DNA of 64,000 nt from Brevifilum sp029548365 (GCA_035376985.1 DAOSSA010000008.1:20432-84431); one strand, 5' to 3'. Shown: positions 1-9,018, counted from the stretch's first letter. The notes: a model not told the origin generated them from the letters alone. Program-made: numbers and translations.

Positions 1-588
1 CCTGACGCGAGAATATTTAAACGCCAGGTCCGGGTCAGCGTATTTCATATCCGGCATGTAGATATCGATGACGCCTTCCAGCAGAGACAACATCTCGAGG
101 GAGTCATACCCGCCGGTGTTGTAAACAATTGGGAGCATCAGCCCCTTACTTGCAGCGATTTCAATTGCTGCCAGGATTTGCGGAATCACATGACTGGGTG
201 AGACCAGGTTGATGTTGTGGCAGCCCTGTTTTTGCAGGTTGAGCATCATCGCTGCTAATTCATTTGGACTTACTTCACGCCCTGTGGACAACTGGCTGAT
301 ATCGGCATTCTGACAGAACACACAGCGCAAATTGCAGCGCGCAAAAAAGATTGTCCCCGAGCCGCGCCATCCGCTAAGTGGGCGTTCTTCGCCTGGATGG
401 GATCCGTAACTGCTCACCTGGGCCAGGGCGCCGGTTTGGCAGATGCCCAGTTCGCCCGCCAGGCGGTTCACGCCGCAGCGCAGCGGGCAGACATCGCAGG
501 ATTCCAGGTGTGCATATGCATCTCTGACACGCTGGGAGAGCTGACCGGTTTCAAGTAAAGTTAAATAAGCAGGACTGGTGGTAGCCAT
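1..588 (-). CDS. Radical SAM protein, PFL-activase-like (partial, 3' end outside window)
   Basis: The 196 visible residues run from an ATG at 588 to the window edge in one open frame. The radical SAM cluster motif CNLRCVFCQN (CxxxCxxC) binds the 4Fe-4S cluster that cleaves S-adenosylmethionine. Upstream of it is an extra cysteine pair (CDVCPLRCG) and a GSGTIFF segment. This pattern fits the COG1313 group, annotated as pyruvate formate-lyase activating enzyme homologues, although a glycyl-radical partner is not seen here and the true substrate is unknown. There is no clear Shine-Dalgarno site; a TATAAT lies 10 nt before the ATG. The C-terminal part is missing only because the window ends. Confident as a radical SAM enzyme, less so for the substrate. 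Confidence 0.85.
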   Translation of the reverse strand, partial: MATTSPAYLTLLETGQLSQRVRDAYAHLESCDVCPLRCGVNRLAGELGICQTGALAQVSSYGSHPGEERPLSGWRGSGTIFFARCNLRCVFCQNADISQLSTGREVSPNELAAMMLNLQKQGCHNINLVSPSHVIPQILAAIEIAASKGLMLPIVYNTGGYDSLEMLSLLEGVIDIYMPDMKYADPDLAFKYSRVR

Positions 589-598
589 GATCAACACA

Positions 599-604
599 AT
601 TATA
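599..604 (-). promoter_or_regulatory. -10 box for the radical SAM gene
   Basis: On the minus strand this reads TATAAT, 10 nt before the ATG at 588. That leaves a 5' leader of only a few bases. No convincing -35 was identified. Confidence 0.45.
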
Positions 605-799
605 CTGTGGCTGAAAAAACGTTTCCCAGGTGATGTGTAGCGCCGGGTGGTAATCATCCGGCAGAATAGTCATTATCATTTGAACCCTGAATCTGGGCGC
701 GGACCCGCCAGGAGCCTGAATGGACTCGTGCCATTGTTCCAGGGTTTTTATAATGCTGTCACCGCCGGGATTACAGAAAAACGAGTTGGATTTACACAG

Positions 800-1933
800 T
801 TAATAGCTGAAAAATTCTCGAACCACAGCTACCGAGCTGGTATCCCCGGACATGCTGGGTGTCACAGCAGCCATAGCTTTGATTGTTGCTTCTAAACGCT
901 GGCATTCTTCAAGGATCGCTGCGTGATTTAACGCTTTGGGCGTCTTTCCTGCAAAACGTTCAAAATTCTGATGGTAAATCTTCTTCAGAACCTGATCGGG
1001 CAAATTGATACCGTAGAACCAAGTCTGCGGACCGCCAAACAGGAAACCTTCATGGGTTAACTGGAAGGGACCCTCAAATTCAAGAAAACCTCGCACAACC
1101 TCAATACGTGCCAGGCTTTCTTCAGGTTCGATGCCGGCTCCAGAATCCGCCAGGAGTGCTCGCGCACCGATATCGGTACCATAGATAATGCGGTCCTGGT
1201 ATTTAATAAAGAAATCGCGAGTTTTTTGAGGCTCAACTGCAAAATTAAAATACATTTCAATGCCCGGGGTGAGATCAACGTGCATGTTGGGATAGCGGTC
1301 AAGGTAATCCGCCAGGCGTTCGAGTTGCGCTGAAAGGAAGAAAAAGTGAGCGAAAATTACTTTGAGATCCGGGTGTCGTTGCAGAACGTTCAGTACCTGG
1401 CGGTACTGTGCTTCATTGTCGATGAAAGTGCCATCGCCATAATACCAGCCCATCTCTCGTGCCCAGACAGGGATTTTTTCAGAATCCCAGAATTCTTCCG
1501 GGTCATTGACATGGAAGATCAGCGGGATTTGTCGCTCTGCCATTTTCGCCCAATACGGCGCGTAAACCGGGCTGTCAAAATCGGGGATAGGCAGGCGTTT
1601 GCGCATCTCTGCTTTGCCTTCAATCATCTTGATCCCATCAGCACCCAATTCAGAAAGTACATCGACATAGTGGGCAAAGGCTTCTCCGGCAGTAGATGGT
1701 GTGATAAACAGGGGTGAGATATCCAGCCCGCCAAACAGATAGACCAGCTCGGGGTATTTGCCTTTCAAATGCAGGGCATCCGGCACCAGGCTGAGTCGTT
1801 TTTCGTCAGGGGTGCAGACCAAAGCCAGCTTTTCGATCCCGGCTTCTGCCAGAATGGCCATTAATCGATCGCCGTGTGAATGGTGCGGGAAGTGAATATG
1901 GCTGTCAATGATTTTAATGGGTTTAAATAACAT
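800..1933 (-). CDS. Amidohydrolase family protein (Amidohydro_2 type)
   Basis: A 377-residue TIM-barrel metal-dependent hydrolase. The N-terminal DSHIHF (residues 10-15) gives the HxH metal pair. A later FAHFFF histidine and the YGTD aspartate near residue 270 complete the usual set of ligands for the PF04909 family, which includes decarboxylases such as ACMSD and various hydrolases. The start at 1933 is preferred over an in-frame ATG at 1978 because GGAGG sits 6 nt before it. Substrate cannot be told from sequence. The gene is monocistronic as seen, with the radical SAM gene about 200 bp downstream on the same strand. Confidence 0.8.
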   Translation of the reverse strand: MLFKPIKIIDSHIHFPHHSHGDRLMAILAEAGIEKLALVCTPDEKRLSLVPDALHLKGKYPELVYLFGGLDISPLFITPSTAGEAFAHYVDVLSELGADGIKMIEGKAEMRKRLPIPDFDSPVYAPYWAKMAERQIPLIFHVNDPEEFWDSEKIPVWAREMGWYYGDGTFIDNEAQYRQVLNVLQRHPDLKVIFAHFFFLSAQLERLADYLDRYPNMHVDLTPGIEMYFNFAVEPQKTRDFFIKYQDRIIYGTDIGARALLADSGAGIEPEESLARIEVVRGFLEFEGPFQLTHEGFLFGGPQTWFYGINLPDQVLKKIYHQNFERFAGKTPKALNHAAILEECQRLEATIKAMAAVTPSMSGDTSSVAVVREFFSY

Positions 1934-2598
1934 AATTCCTCCAAAAACATTCACTTTAAGACGTATTTCTGTAAGCATGAAAAGCGCTGGTGAACATTAT
2001 TCAACGCTCTTAGTGTGTAATTCTTTGAAAAAAGTTAAACTTCAACGTTGATCGAAAAATTGTCAGGGATAACTTTTAGTATACAGGAATTGCTTGAAAT
2101 TTGTCAAGCGATTATTAAATATAAATGAAATACTGTTCGATATACAGCTTAATCTATTTTATTTAAATAATATAAATGATTTCTCCGAATGGGGTCTCAC
2201 ACGAAGAGCAACGCGCATGCTTCGTATATAATCATTGAGTCTCTGGTTATAATTTAGCAGGTCTCTGCCGTAATGCGATTGTATCCAGACAATTTTGATT
2301 GCCATGTAAATATTTAATCCCAAACCCCCAAACTCTGGAGCTCATTTTTTGCCATCCACCAGCCCGGATGCCATTATAATCTCCTCATAATAGCCGCGCT
2401 CAATCAACTTTAAAGTTTAACCCGTTTACAGCCTCTATTCACCCTAAACCGAATTTCTGCAAGCAGTTCTTAAGAATATTGAAGAATTATAATAAAATAC
2501 TCAACAATTAAAACAAGGTGACGAAATATCTCGCAAAAAGAGCGTGTTTTTCACCAAATATAACGTTGCGAGATAGACTTGGATGGCGGAAATAATTC
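1934..2598. other. Long AT-rich intergenic region
   Basis: About 660 bp between the divergent amidohydrolase and peptide-transporter genes. It is clearly more AT-rich than its surroundings, and I see no open frame with a plausible start and ribosome site. The one structured item is the perfect 10-bp inverted repeat at 2527-2575, listed separately. Confidence 0.6.
2527..2575. promoter_or_regulatory. Inverted repeat, possible operator
   Basis: TATCTCGCAA (2527-2536) and TTGCGAGATA (2566-2575) are perfect reverse complements separated by 29 bp. They lie 24 bp upstream of the -35 box of the peptide-transporter promoter. The spacing is long for a terminator and suits two facing half-sites of a regulator, but a long-loop hairpin is also possible. 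Confidence 0.4.
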
Positions 2599-2627
2599 TT
2601 GACGGGAAAATGGAAGTATGTTATATT
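2599..2627 (+). promoter_or_regulatory. Sigma70-type promoter of the peptide ABC operon
   Basis: TTGACG (2599-2604) and TATATT (2622-2627) are separated by exactly 17 bp. Each differs from consensus at one position. Transcription would begin near 2634, leaving a 5' leader of about 200 nt before the binding-protein gene. That leader contains the short reading frame at 2666-2797. Confidence 0.65.
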
Positions 2628-2665
2628 TCTTATTCAAGTAAATGACGATATTTACCAGTTGTGGT

Positions 2666-2797
2666 ATGATTGCGGTTGAATCAAGATTTTTAAGTCATTT
2701 GTCTGCAAATGATCAATTTAGTGAATTAAAGGAGGTGATGGTACCCCGGCACGATAACAATAAAGTTTTATCCAAGATTGATCAATTGACCCATTAG
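2666..2797 (+). CDS. Putative leader small ORF upstream of peptide-binding protein
   Basis: A 43-codon frame from ATG 2666 to TAG 2797. It contains AAAGGAGGTGATG at 2728-2740, an extended match to the anti-Shine-Dalgarno sequence, followed in frame by VPRHDNN. The ATG at 2666 has no ribosome site of its own, so a shorter product starting at GTG 2735 or ATG 2738 is an alternative. A similar GGAGGTGGTG core lies in frame in a short ORF at 54902-54982, again just before a transporter binding-protein gene. Translation is unproven; the motif may act as RNA. Confidence 0.3.
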   Translation: MIAVESRFLSHLSANDQFSELKEVMVPRHDNNKVLSKIDQLTH

Positions 2798-2835
2798 ACT
2801 TTTAATAAAGCAAAATTTATTAAGAAGGAGAAATA

Positions 2836-5463
2836 ATGCAAAAGAAACTGTTAGCTGTAATTGCTGTTATTATGGCGCTGGCTATGGTTTTGACCGCGTG
2901 TGAACCGGCTGCAGTCCTTGAACCTGAAAAAATCATCGAGACCGTTGTCGAAACTGTTGTCGAAACGGTTGAGGTTGAGGTTCCGGTTGAGGTTGAGGTT
3001 CCGGTTGAGGTTGAGGTCGTTCCCGAAGTCGCGGAATCAACCCGCAAAGGTGGCTGGTTTGACACGATCATCGTGATCGAAGAGCCCAACACCGACGCTG
3101 CCATTACCCGCCTTGAGGTTGAGGAAATTGACATTTTTGTCTATACCGTTTCCAACCCCGAATCAGCTGCAAAAGTCGAAGCAGCCCCCAACCTCGATTC
3201 ATACGCCTCCTCAGGCTCCTACAATGAGCTGAGCTTCAACACCACCGGCCCCGTATGGGAAAACGGCAAACTGAATCCCTTCGGTATTGCAAAAATTCGC
3301 GAAGCCATGAACATCCTCATCGATCGCGATTACATGGTGCAGGAGATCGTTGGTGGTTTGGGCACACCCCGTTGGACCACTTTCAACAGCGCCTCCAATG
3401 ACGCGGCTGCCTTTGCTGCTGAAATTCGCGCGATCGAGCTGGCCTATGGTTACAACAAAGAACTGGCTGGTGAGTTGATTGGCGTTGAGATGGAAGCCCT
3501 GGGCGCGACCTTGGAAGGCGGCAAGTGGACCTATGAAGGCGAACCCGTCGAGATCAGCGTCTTAATCCGTATCGAAGACGAGCGCCTGCAAATTGGTGAC
3601 TATGTTTCCAACCAGCTTGAGGACATTGGCTTCACCGTCATCCGCGATTACAAATCTGCTGCTGATGCTTCACCGATCTGGTACAGTGGCGACCCGAACG
3701 ATGGTTTGTTCCACATTTACACCGGCGGTTGGATCACCACTGTGATCCCACGCGACCTGGGCGACAACTTTGCCTACTTCTACACCGATTTAGGCCTGCC
3801 CGCTCCGCTGTGGATGAATTATGAAAACGATCCGGAATTCTACGATGTTGCCGAAAAGCTTGCCTATCAGGACTTCACCTCGCTTGAAGAACGTGCAGAA
3901 TTGATTGGAAAAGCTCTGGATCTGGCGATGAAAGACTCCGCCCGCCTGTGGCTGTATGACCAGAATTCCATTACACCCAAGCAGACGAACATCTCCGCTG
4001 CGGCTGACCTGTACGGTAACGTGGGCGGCGGTTATCTGTGGGCGCTGACCATCCAGCGCGCTGGCGAAGAGGGTGGTTCTCTGACAATGGCTATGCCCAG
4101 CATTCTCACCGAGCCCTGGAACCCGATTGCTGGCTCCAACTGGATTTATGACATGACCTTGATCCGTGGTACCTCGGAATCCGCGACCTACCCGGATCCC
4201 TTCACCGGTCTGTACCTGCCTAACCGCATCGACCGCGCTGAAGTCGTCGTTGAGGAAGGCTTGCCTGTATTCCAGAATCTGGATTGGGCTGAGCTGTCCT
4301 ACGCCCCTGAGATTCTCGTTCCTGAGGATGCCTGGGCTGACTGGGATCCAGTTGAAATGCGTTTCATCACCGTTGGTGAATTGCACGCTGCTGCTGTTGA
4401 AGCTGCTGCCGAAGATGAAGAAGCTGAAACCCCCGGCCCCGTCACCGCTCTGCGCAAGAGTGTAGCCTACTACCAGGAAGACCTGTTCGATGTGGTCAAA
4501 TGGCACGATGGCAGCCCGTTCTCCGTGGGTGATATCTTGATGGGTATTATCTTGACCTTTGATCGTGGTAAAGAGGATAGTGCCATCTATGATGCAGCTG
4601 CTGCCCCGACATTACGTTCGTTCTTGGGCTCATTCAAGGGCGTCAAGATTATCTCCACCGATCCACTGGTTATCGAAACCTACTCTGATGTCTACTATCA
4701 GGATGCTGAACTGAACGTGAGCACCTGGTGGCCTTACTACGATCAGGGCCCTGGCGCCTGGCATAACCTGTATCTCGGCCTTTTGGCTGAAGCCGACCAC
4801 GAATCTGTCTTCTCGCAGGCTAAAGCTGCCGAGTTGGATGTCGACCGCCTGAGCTACATCGCTGGCCCGACAGTTGAGATCATGAAAGGCAAGCTGGATC
4901 AATGGACAGAAGAAGGCGGTATGCCTTACGAACCGATCTTCAGCGAATTTGTTGATGAGGCTGAAGTGGCTCTGCGCCTTGAGAATCTGACCGAATGGTA
5001 CCGCCGTTACGGGCACTTCTGGCTTGGCACCGGCCCCTACTACCTGCAGCGCGCCTTCCCGGTTGAGGGTACCGTCATCTTGAATAACAACCCATTCTTC
5101 CCGGATCTTTCAACTCGCTGGGACCGCTTTGCGAATGCGCCTATCCCGGTTGTCGAAGTTGATGGTTCCGCACGCGTGACCATTGGTGACGAAGAGGTTT
5201 ACGAGGTTACAGTGACCTTCGAGGGTGTTCCTTATGCCCTTGACGACATCACTAGTGTGAACTTCCTGGTGGTTGATGCAAACAACCAGATTGCCCACGT
5301 GGGCAAGGCTGTTGGTGTGAAAGACGGTCTCTTCGAGATTGTTCTGACACCTGAGATCACCGGCGCCCTGTCAGCAGGCTCTAACACCCTCGAGGTTGTG
5401 GTTGTTTCCAACCTGGTGGCTGTCCCTGTCTCTGATGGGCTCACATTCGTGACCGTTGACTAG
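2836..5463 (+). CDS. ABC transporter family-5 substrate-binding lipoprotein, permuted domain order
   Basis: An 875-residue secreted lipoprotein with a hydrophobic signal peptide ending in LTAC; Cys22 would carry the lipid. A low-complexity Glu/Val linker with VEVEVP repeats follows (residues 30-60). The rest resembles SBP_bac_5 peptide/solute-binding proteins but in swapped order. The segment that is normally C-terminal (REAMNILIDRDY near residue 155, then DERLQIGDYVSNQL) comes first. The usual start of the mature protein (GGSLTMAMPS near 415) and the W-DGSPFS motif (near 560) come later. Length is about 1.5 times the family norm. GAAGGAGAAATA precedes the ATG. It is first in the transporter operon and presumably delivers peptides or related solutes. 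Confidence 0.85.
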   Translation: MQKKLLAVIAVIMALAMVLTACEPAAVLEPEKIIETVVETVVETVEVEVPVEVEVPVEVEVVPEVAESTRKGGWFDTIIVIEEPNTDAAITRLEVEEIDIFVYTVSNPESAAKVEAAPNLDSYASSGSYNELSFNTTGPVWENGKLNPFGIAKIREAMNILIDRDYMVQEIVGGLGTPRWTTFNSASNDAAAFAAEIRAIELAYGYNKELAGELIGVEMEALGATLEGGKWTYEGEPVEISVLIRIEDERLQIGDYVSNQLEDIGFTVIRDYKSAADASPIWYSGDPNDGLFHIYTGGWITTVIPRDLGDNFAYFYTDLGLPAPLWMNYENDPEFYDVAEKLAYQDFTSLEERAELIGKALDLAMKDSARLWLYDQNSITPKQTNISAAADLYGNVGGGYLWALTIQRAGEEGGSLTMAMPSILTEPWNPIAGSNWIYDMTLIRGTSESATYPDPFTGLYLPNRIDRAEVVVEEGLPVFQNLDWAELSYAPEILVPEDAWADWDPVEMRFITVGELHAAAVEAAAEDEEAETPGPVTALRKSVAYYQEDLFDVVKWHDGSPFSVGDILMGIILTFDRGKEDSAIYDAAAAPTLRSFLGSFKGVKIISTDPLVIETYSDVYYQDAELNVSTWWPYYDQGPGAWHNLYLGLLAEADHESVFSQAKAAELDVDRLSYIAGPTVEIMKGKLDQWTEEGGMPYEPIFSEFVDEAEVALRLENLTEWYRRYGHFWLGTGPYYLQRAFPVEGTVILNNNPFFPDLSTRWDRFANAPIPVVEVDGSARVTIGDEEVYEVTVTFEGVPYALDDITSVNFLVVDANNQIAHVGKAVGVKDGLFEIVLTPEITGALSAGSNTLEVVVVSNLVAVPVSDGLTFVTVD

Positions 5464-5492
5464 TAAAAAAGTTTTTTAACCTATGATTATTA

Positions 5493-5522
5493 CTGGGGGC
5501 GCGGTGTACGCCACGCCCCCAG
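5493..5522 (+). terminator. GC-rich hairpin between binding-protein and permease genes
   Basis: CTGGGGGCG (5493-5501) pairs perfectly with CGCCCCCAG (5514-5522). There is no T-run after it, so it is more likely an mRNA-stabilising or attenuating hairpin inside the operon than a full terminator. It would allow far more binding protein than permease to be made. Confidence 0.6.
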
Positions 5523-5564
5523 TATCCTTAAATTTCGATCTGTTTATGGAAAGCGAGAACCGCT

Positions 5565-6707
5565 ATGACAGATACTACGTATTCATCTGAAGAAAATTCA
5601 AAGCCAGTGGTAACAGCACAAAAAAAACCGGGCACTGTTTTACGGATGCTGCGCTATTCGGTTGGAAAATTCTTCTCTCTCTTTTTGGCGGTGCTAATTG
5701 GGATGTACCTGGTGGTCTTAATTGCCAATATGGGCGGTTATGTAGATCAGATTATGAAAGCCCAAATACGAGATGGCATTGGTCTGCAGGTCAGTATGGA
5801 CCCAGAACTCAGACGACGACCACCAGAGGAACGCCAGCAATTGATCAATGAGCTGGTGGCGGTCGAAGAACATCGCCTGGGGTTGGATAAGCCCTTTATT
5901 GGGCGGAGTTTCCGGTTTTTGTTCAACGCGATGACTTTAAATTTAGGCCGGGCACAGCATCTGACCAGTGATAGTGGTTCTGCAAGCGTCCGTCTGATCA
6001 TTCTGGAGCGCTTACCCCCCACATTATTATTTATGACTACCGCCAGTTTCAGCCTGTTTTTTATCAGCCTTGTGTTTGCATTGTTCTTGTCCAGGAATTA
6101 TGGCAGTTTCATAGATAAATTAGTCATTGCACTTTCACCGACCTCCTCCGCACCCCCCTGGTTTTACGGCATCTTCTTACTGCTTATTTTTGCGGCGCTT
6201 TTAGGCTGGCTGCCTTTCGGTGGTATGGTTGACGCACCACCTCCGGAAGACCCGATAAAGTATGCCCTCAGCCTGGGCCGGCACCTGATTTTACCCGTAG
6301 CGGCCTGGCTGATGAGCGGCTTTTTTGCCAGCGTTTATTCATCGCGCACTTTTTTCTTGATCTTTTCAATGGAAGACTATGTTGAACTGGCGCGAGCGAA
6401 GGGTCTTTCTGCAAGAGACATTGAACGGCGATATATTTTGCGCCCTACCTTGCCCAATATCATTACCAGTTTTGCTTTGATGTTGATTGGCTTGTGGCAG
6501 GGTGCCCTCCTCACCGAAACAATTTTCAACTGGCCCGGCTTGGGGCGCATGCTTTACCGGGCCGTGCAGACTTTTGACACGCCCGTGATCGTTGGCTCGA
6601 ATGTGATTTATGCTTATTTGCTGGCCATTACGGTCTTTATCTTAGATTTTATTTACGCACTGGTTGACCCCCGTGTGCGGATGGGAAGTGGAGGGCCGAA
6701 AGCATGA
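5565..6707 (+). CDS. Peptide/nickel-type ABC permease (OppB/DppB-like)
   Basis: A 380-residue inner-membrane protein with a binding-protein-dependent transport domain. One helix lies near residues 30-52, then a stretch of about 90 mostly polar residues, then five further hydrophobic segments. The cytoplasmic coupling (EAA) loop is ELARAKGLSARDIERRYILR around residues 270-290, which docks on the ATPase. The C-terminal end LVDPRVR is typical of the family. The gene follows the binding protein by 100 bp and overlaps the next permease by 4 nt (ATGA), so the two are translationally coupled. The cytoplasmic N-terminus is extended by about 25 residues relative to common OppB proteins. Confidence 0.9.
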   Translation: MTDTTYSSEENSKPVVTAQKKPGTVLRMLRYSVGKFFSLFLAVLIGMYLVVLIANMGGYVDQIMKAQIRDGIGLQVSMDPELRRRPPEERQQLINELVAVEEHRLGLDKPFIGRSFRFLFNAMTLNLGRAQHLTSDSGSASVRLIILERLPPTLLFMTTASFSLFFISLVFALFLSRNYGSFIDKLVIALSPTSSAPPWFYGIFLLLIFAALLGWLPFGGMVDAPPPEDPIKYALSLGRHLILPVAAWLMSGFFASVYSSRTFFLIFSMEDYVELARAKGLSARDIERRYILRPTLPNIITSFALMLIGLWQGALLTETIFNWPGLGRMLYRAVQTFDTPVIVGSNVIYAYLLAITVFILDFIYALVDPRVRMGSGGPKA

Positions 6708-8044
6708 AGAATTTCATTGACAACATTAAACAATTCCCCTCTGCCATTTTTGGCTCGATCATGATCATCCTCCTGGTTGCAGTGGCGATTTATGTTGTAT
6801 TTGCCATCCCTTACAGCGAAGCCATTTACGAATGGCGAGGAAGCGAAGAAATCCAAGGTACGGCGCCAAGGAATGCTCGCCCATTATATGTTAACTGGTT
6901 CCGGACAAAAAAATACTCGGAAACGATCATAATCGACAGCACCAACCCCGAGGACGAGGTTGAAAAAACGGTCACTGAAGTTGCCGCTGACATGTGGGAC
7001 ATACAGATGGTGTTTAAGTTCGATTATCCATTTGATGATTTCCCGCAGGAACTGCAAGTGATATTAACTTCAGTTTATAAAGAAAAATCTCCTTTTGTCA
7101 CCTTGACCTGGTTTACGCCGGGTGGCGAAAAGATCAAAGTTGCTGATATCACTGCCAAGAAGCATGAAGTCGTCCGTTTTGATCTGCAAGATAAGCTGGT
7201 TCGTAAGCTGGACGGGGTTCTTCCCCGGATTGGTTTGCTGCGAGTACCAGATGAAGAACCTTATGAGGTGCAGAAGGGCGCCTACGAGCTGCATGTGGAT
7301 ACGATTGTGTTTGAGGAAGGCTCGGATATCGAAGCCAAATTTGTCAGCTTTGGGCAGGTGCACGGGTGGGCTGGCACCGACCACCGCCGACGCGACCTTA
7401 TGCTGCCCCTGTTATGGGGTGCGCCGATTGCCCTTTCCTTTGGATTTTTAGCCGCAATTGGGACAACTTTCACCACCATGTTTATCGCCGCAATTGGTGT
7501 GTGGTTCGGCGGTTTGACTGATGAGATCATTCAGCGGATCACTGAGATCTACATGCTTTTGCCTTTCTTGCCAATCCTGATTATGGTGGGTGTATTCTAT
7601 AGTCGCAGTATCTGGACGATGTTGTGGGTGGTAATTTTGATCAGCCTGTTTGGCGCAGGCATCAAGAATTTCCGTGCCATCTTCCTGCAGATTAAAGAAG
7701 CAGCCTATATTGAGGCTGCCCGTTCCTATGGTGCAGGTAACTGGCGGATCATCAACCGCTACCTGGTGCCCCGCATCATCCCCATCCTGATCCCTGGATT
7801 GGTCAGTGCGATTCCATCGTATGTCTTCTTGGAAGCTTCATTAGCGGTGCTGGGTCTGGGCGACCCAATCTTGCCCACCTGGGGGAAGGTCATCAACGAT
7901 GCCCAGATGCAAGGCGCCCTCTACAACGGGTATTATTACTGGGTTTTACAGCCAGCAGTCCTGTTGATGATCACTGGTTTAAGTTTTGCGATGATCGGTT
8001 TTGCGCTCGACCGTATCTTTAATCCCAAATTGAGGGAGGTATAA
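6704..8044 (+). CDS. Peptide-type ABC permease (OppC/DppC-like) with large extracytoplasmic insert
   Basis: A 446-residue permease against about 300 in ordinary OppC. Helix 1 is near residues 14-34. It is followed by about 190 residues predicted outside the membrane, rich in beta-type sequence, ending at GTDHRRRD, the counterpart of the conserved GTDxxGRD of OppC. Five more helices follow, with the EAA coupling loop EAARSYGAGNWRIINRYLVP near residues 340-360. The start overlaps the upstream stop (ATGA). It forms the permease heterodimer with the preceding gene. The insert is unusual and may contact the oversized binding protein; that is inference. Confidence 0.88.
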   Translation: MKNFIDNIKQFPSAIFGSIMIILLVAVAIYVVFAIPYSEAIYEWRGSEEIQGTAPRNARPLYVNWFRTKKYSETIIIDSTNPEDEVEKTVTEVAADMWDIQMVFKFDYPFDDFPQELQVILTSVYKEKSPFVTLTWFTPGGEKIKVADITAKKHEVVRFDLQDKLVRKLDGVLPRIGLLRVPDEEPYEVQKGAYELHVDTIVFEEGSDIEAKFVSFGQVHGWAGTDHRRRDLMLPLLWGAPIALSFGFLAAIGTTFTTMFIAAIGVWFGGLTDEIIQRITEIYMLLPFLPILIMVGVFYSRSIWTMLWVVILISLFGAGIKNFRAIFLQIKEAAYIEAARSYGAGNWRIINRYLVPRIIPILIPGLVSAIPSYVFLEASLAVLGLGDPILPTWGKVINDAQMQGALYNGYYYWVLQPAVLLMITGLSFAMIGFALDRIFNPKLREV

Positions 8045-8049
8045 GATCG

Positions 8050-9009
8050 ATGTCTGCTGATACAGTATTAAGTGTAAGAGATTTGCAACTGTTCTTCCGC
8101 ACCACCAAGGGCGTTGTACGCGCGGTGGATGGGGTTGACTTTGATTTAGGCCGCAACCGCGCCGTGGTCATTGTGGGCGAATCGGGTTGTGGTAAGACTT
8201 CGATGGCTCGAGCGATCTTGCGCTTGCTGCCGAAGAATGTGGATACCTATTCCGGAAAGATTTTGTTAAACGGATTAGACACCATGGCATTGAAGGAAGA
8301 GGAATACCGCCTTAAAATGCGCTGGGTAAAGATGTCGATGGTACCGCAAGCCGCCATGAACTCGCTCAACCCTGTTTTGAAAGTGGGCGACCAGGTGGCT
8401 GAACCCGCGATTATCCACAATGACATGAGCAAAGATGTCGCCATGGAGCAGGCCAGGACGATGTTCCAGCATGTGGGCGTACCCCTTGATTTTCTTAACC
8501 GCTATGCCTTTGAGTTGAGCGGCGGTATGCGTCAACGCGTGGCGATTGCCATGTCGTTAGTTTCGCTGCCCGAGCTGATCATCTTAGACGAACCGACCTC
8601 GGCTCTGGATGTGCTCACGCAGGCAAACATCTTTAATGTGCTTAAGAGGATTAAGAAAGAGCTGGGCATGAGCTTCATCCTCATCACCCATGATATTGCT
8701 ACCTCCAGTGAGCTGGCGGATGATGTGGCTGTGATGTATGCCGGGCAGATCGTGGAAACCGGAGATGCCCACCGCTTTTTCGCTGCGCCGCTGCATCCTT
8801 ATTCAATCAAACTGATGAACAGCGTCCCGCGGCTCAGGGCCCGTCAGGAACCCGACTTTATTACCGGCCAGCCGCCCAGCTTGCTCAACCCACCTACAAG
8901 CTGCCGTTTTTATGACCGCTGTCCTTCTCGTTTTGAGCCTTGTGTTGAAGATCCCCCGACCGTTAATGTCGAAGGCCGCACGGTTAAATGCTGGCTGCAT
9001 GTGAAATAA
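8050..9009 (+). CDS. Oligopeptide-type ABC ATPase (OppD/DppD-like)
   Basis: A 319-residue nucleotide-binding subunit. Walker A is GESGCGKTS (about residues 39-47), the ABC signature is LSGGMRQRV, Walker B is LIILDEPTSALD and the switch histidine is in LITHD. The C-terminal oligo_HPY-type extension carries cysteines (CRFYDRCPSRFEPC) that in several OppD/DppD proteins bind a 4Fe-4S cluster. It lies 5 bp after the permease and pairs with the next gene as a heterodimeric ATPase. Confidence 0.92.
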   Translation: MSADTVLSVRDLQLFFRTTKGVVRAVDGVDFDLGRNRAVVIVGESGCGKTSMARAILRLLPKNVDTYSGKILLNGLDTMALKEEEYRLKMRWVKMSMVPQAAMNSLNPVLKVGDQVAEPAIIHNDMSKDVAMEQARTMFQHVGVPLDFLNRYAFELSGGMRQRVAIAMSLVSLPELIILDEPTSALDVLTQANIFNVLKRIKKELGMSFILITHDIATSSELADDVAVMYAGQIVETGDAHRFFAAPLHPYSIKLMNSVPRLRARQEPDFITGQPPSLLNPPTSCRFYDRCPSRFEPCVEDPPTVNVEGRTVKCWLHVK

Positions 9010-9018
9010 GGAGAAACG

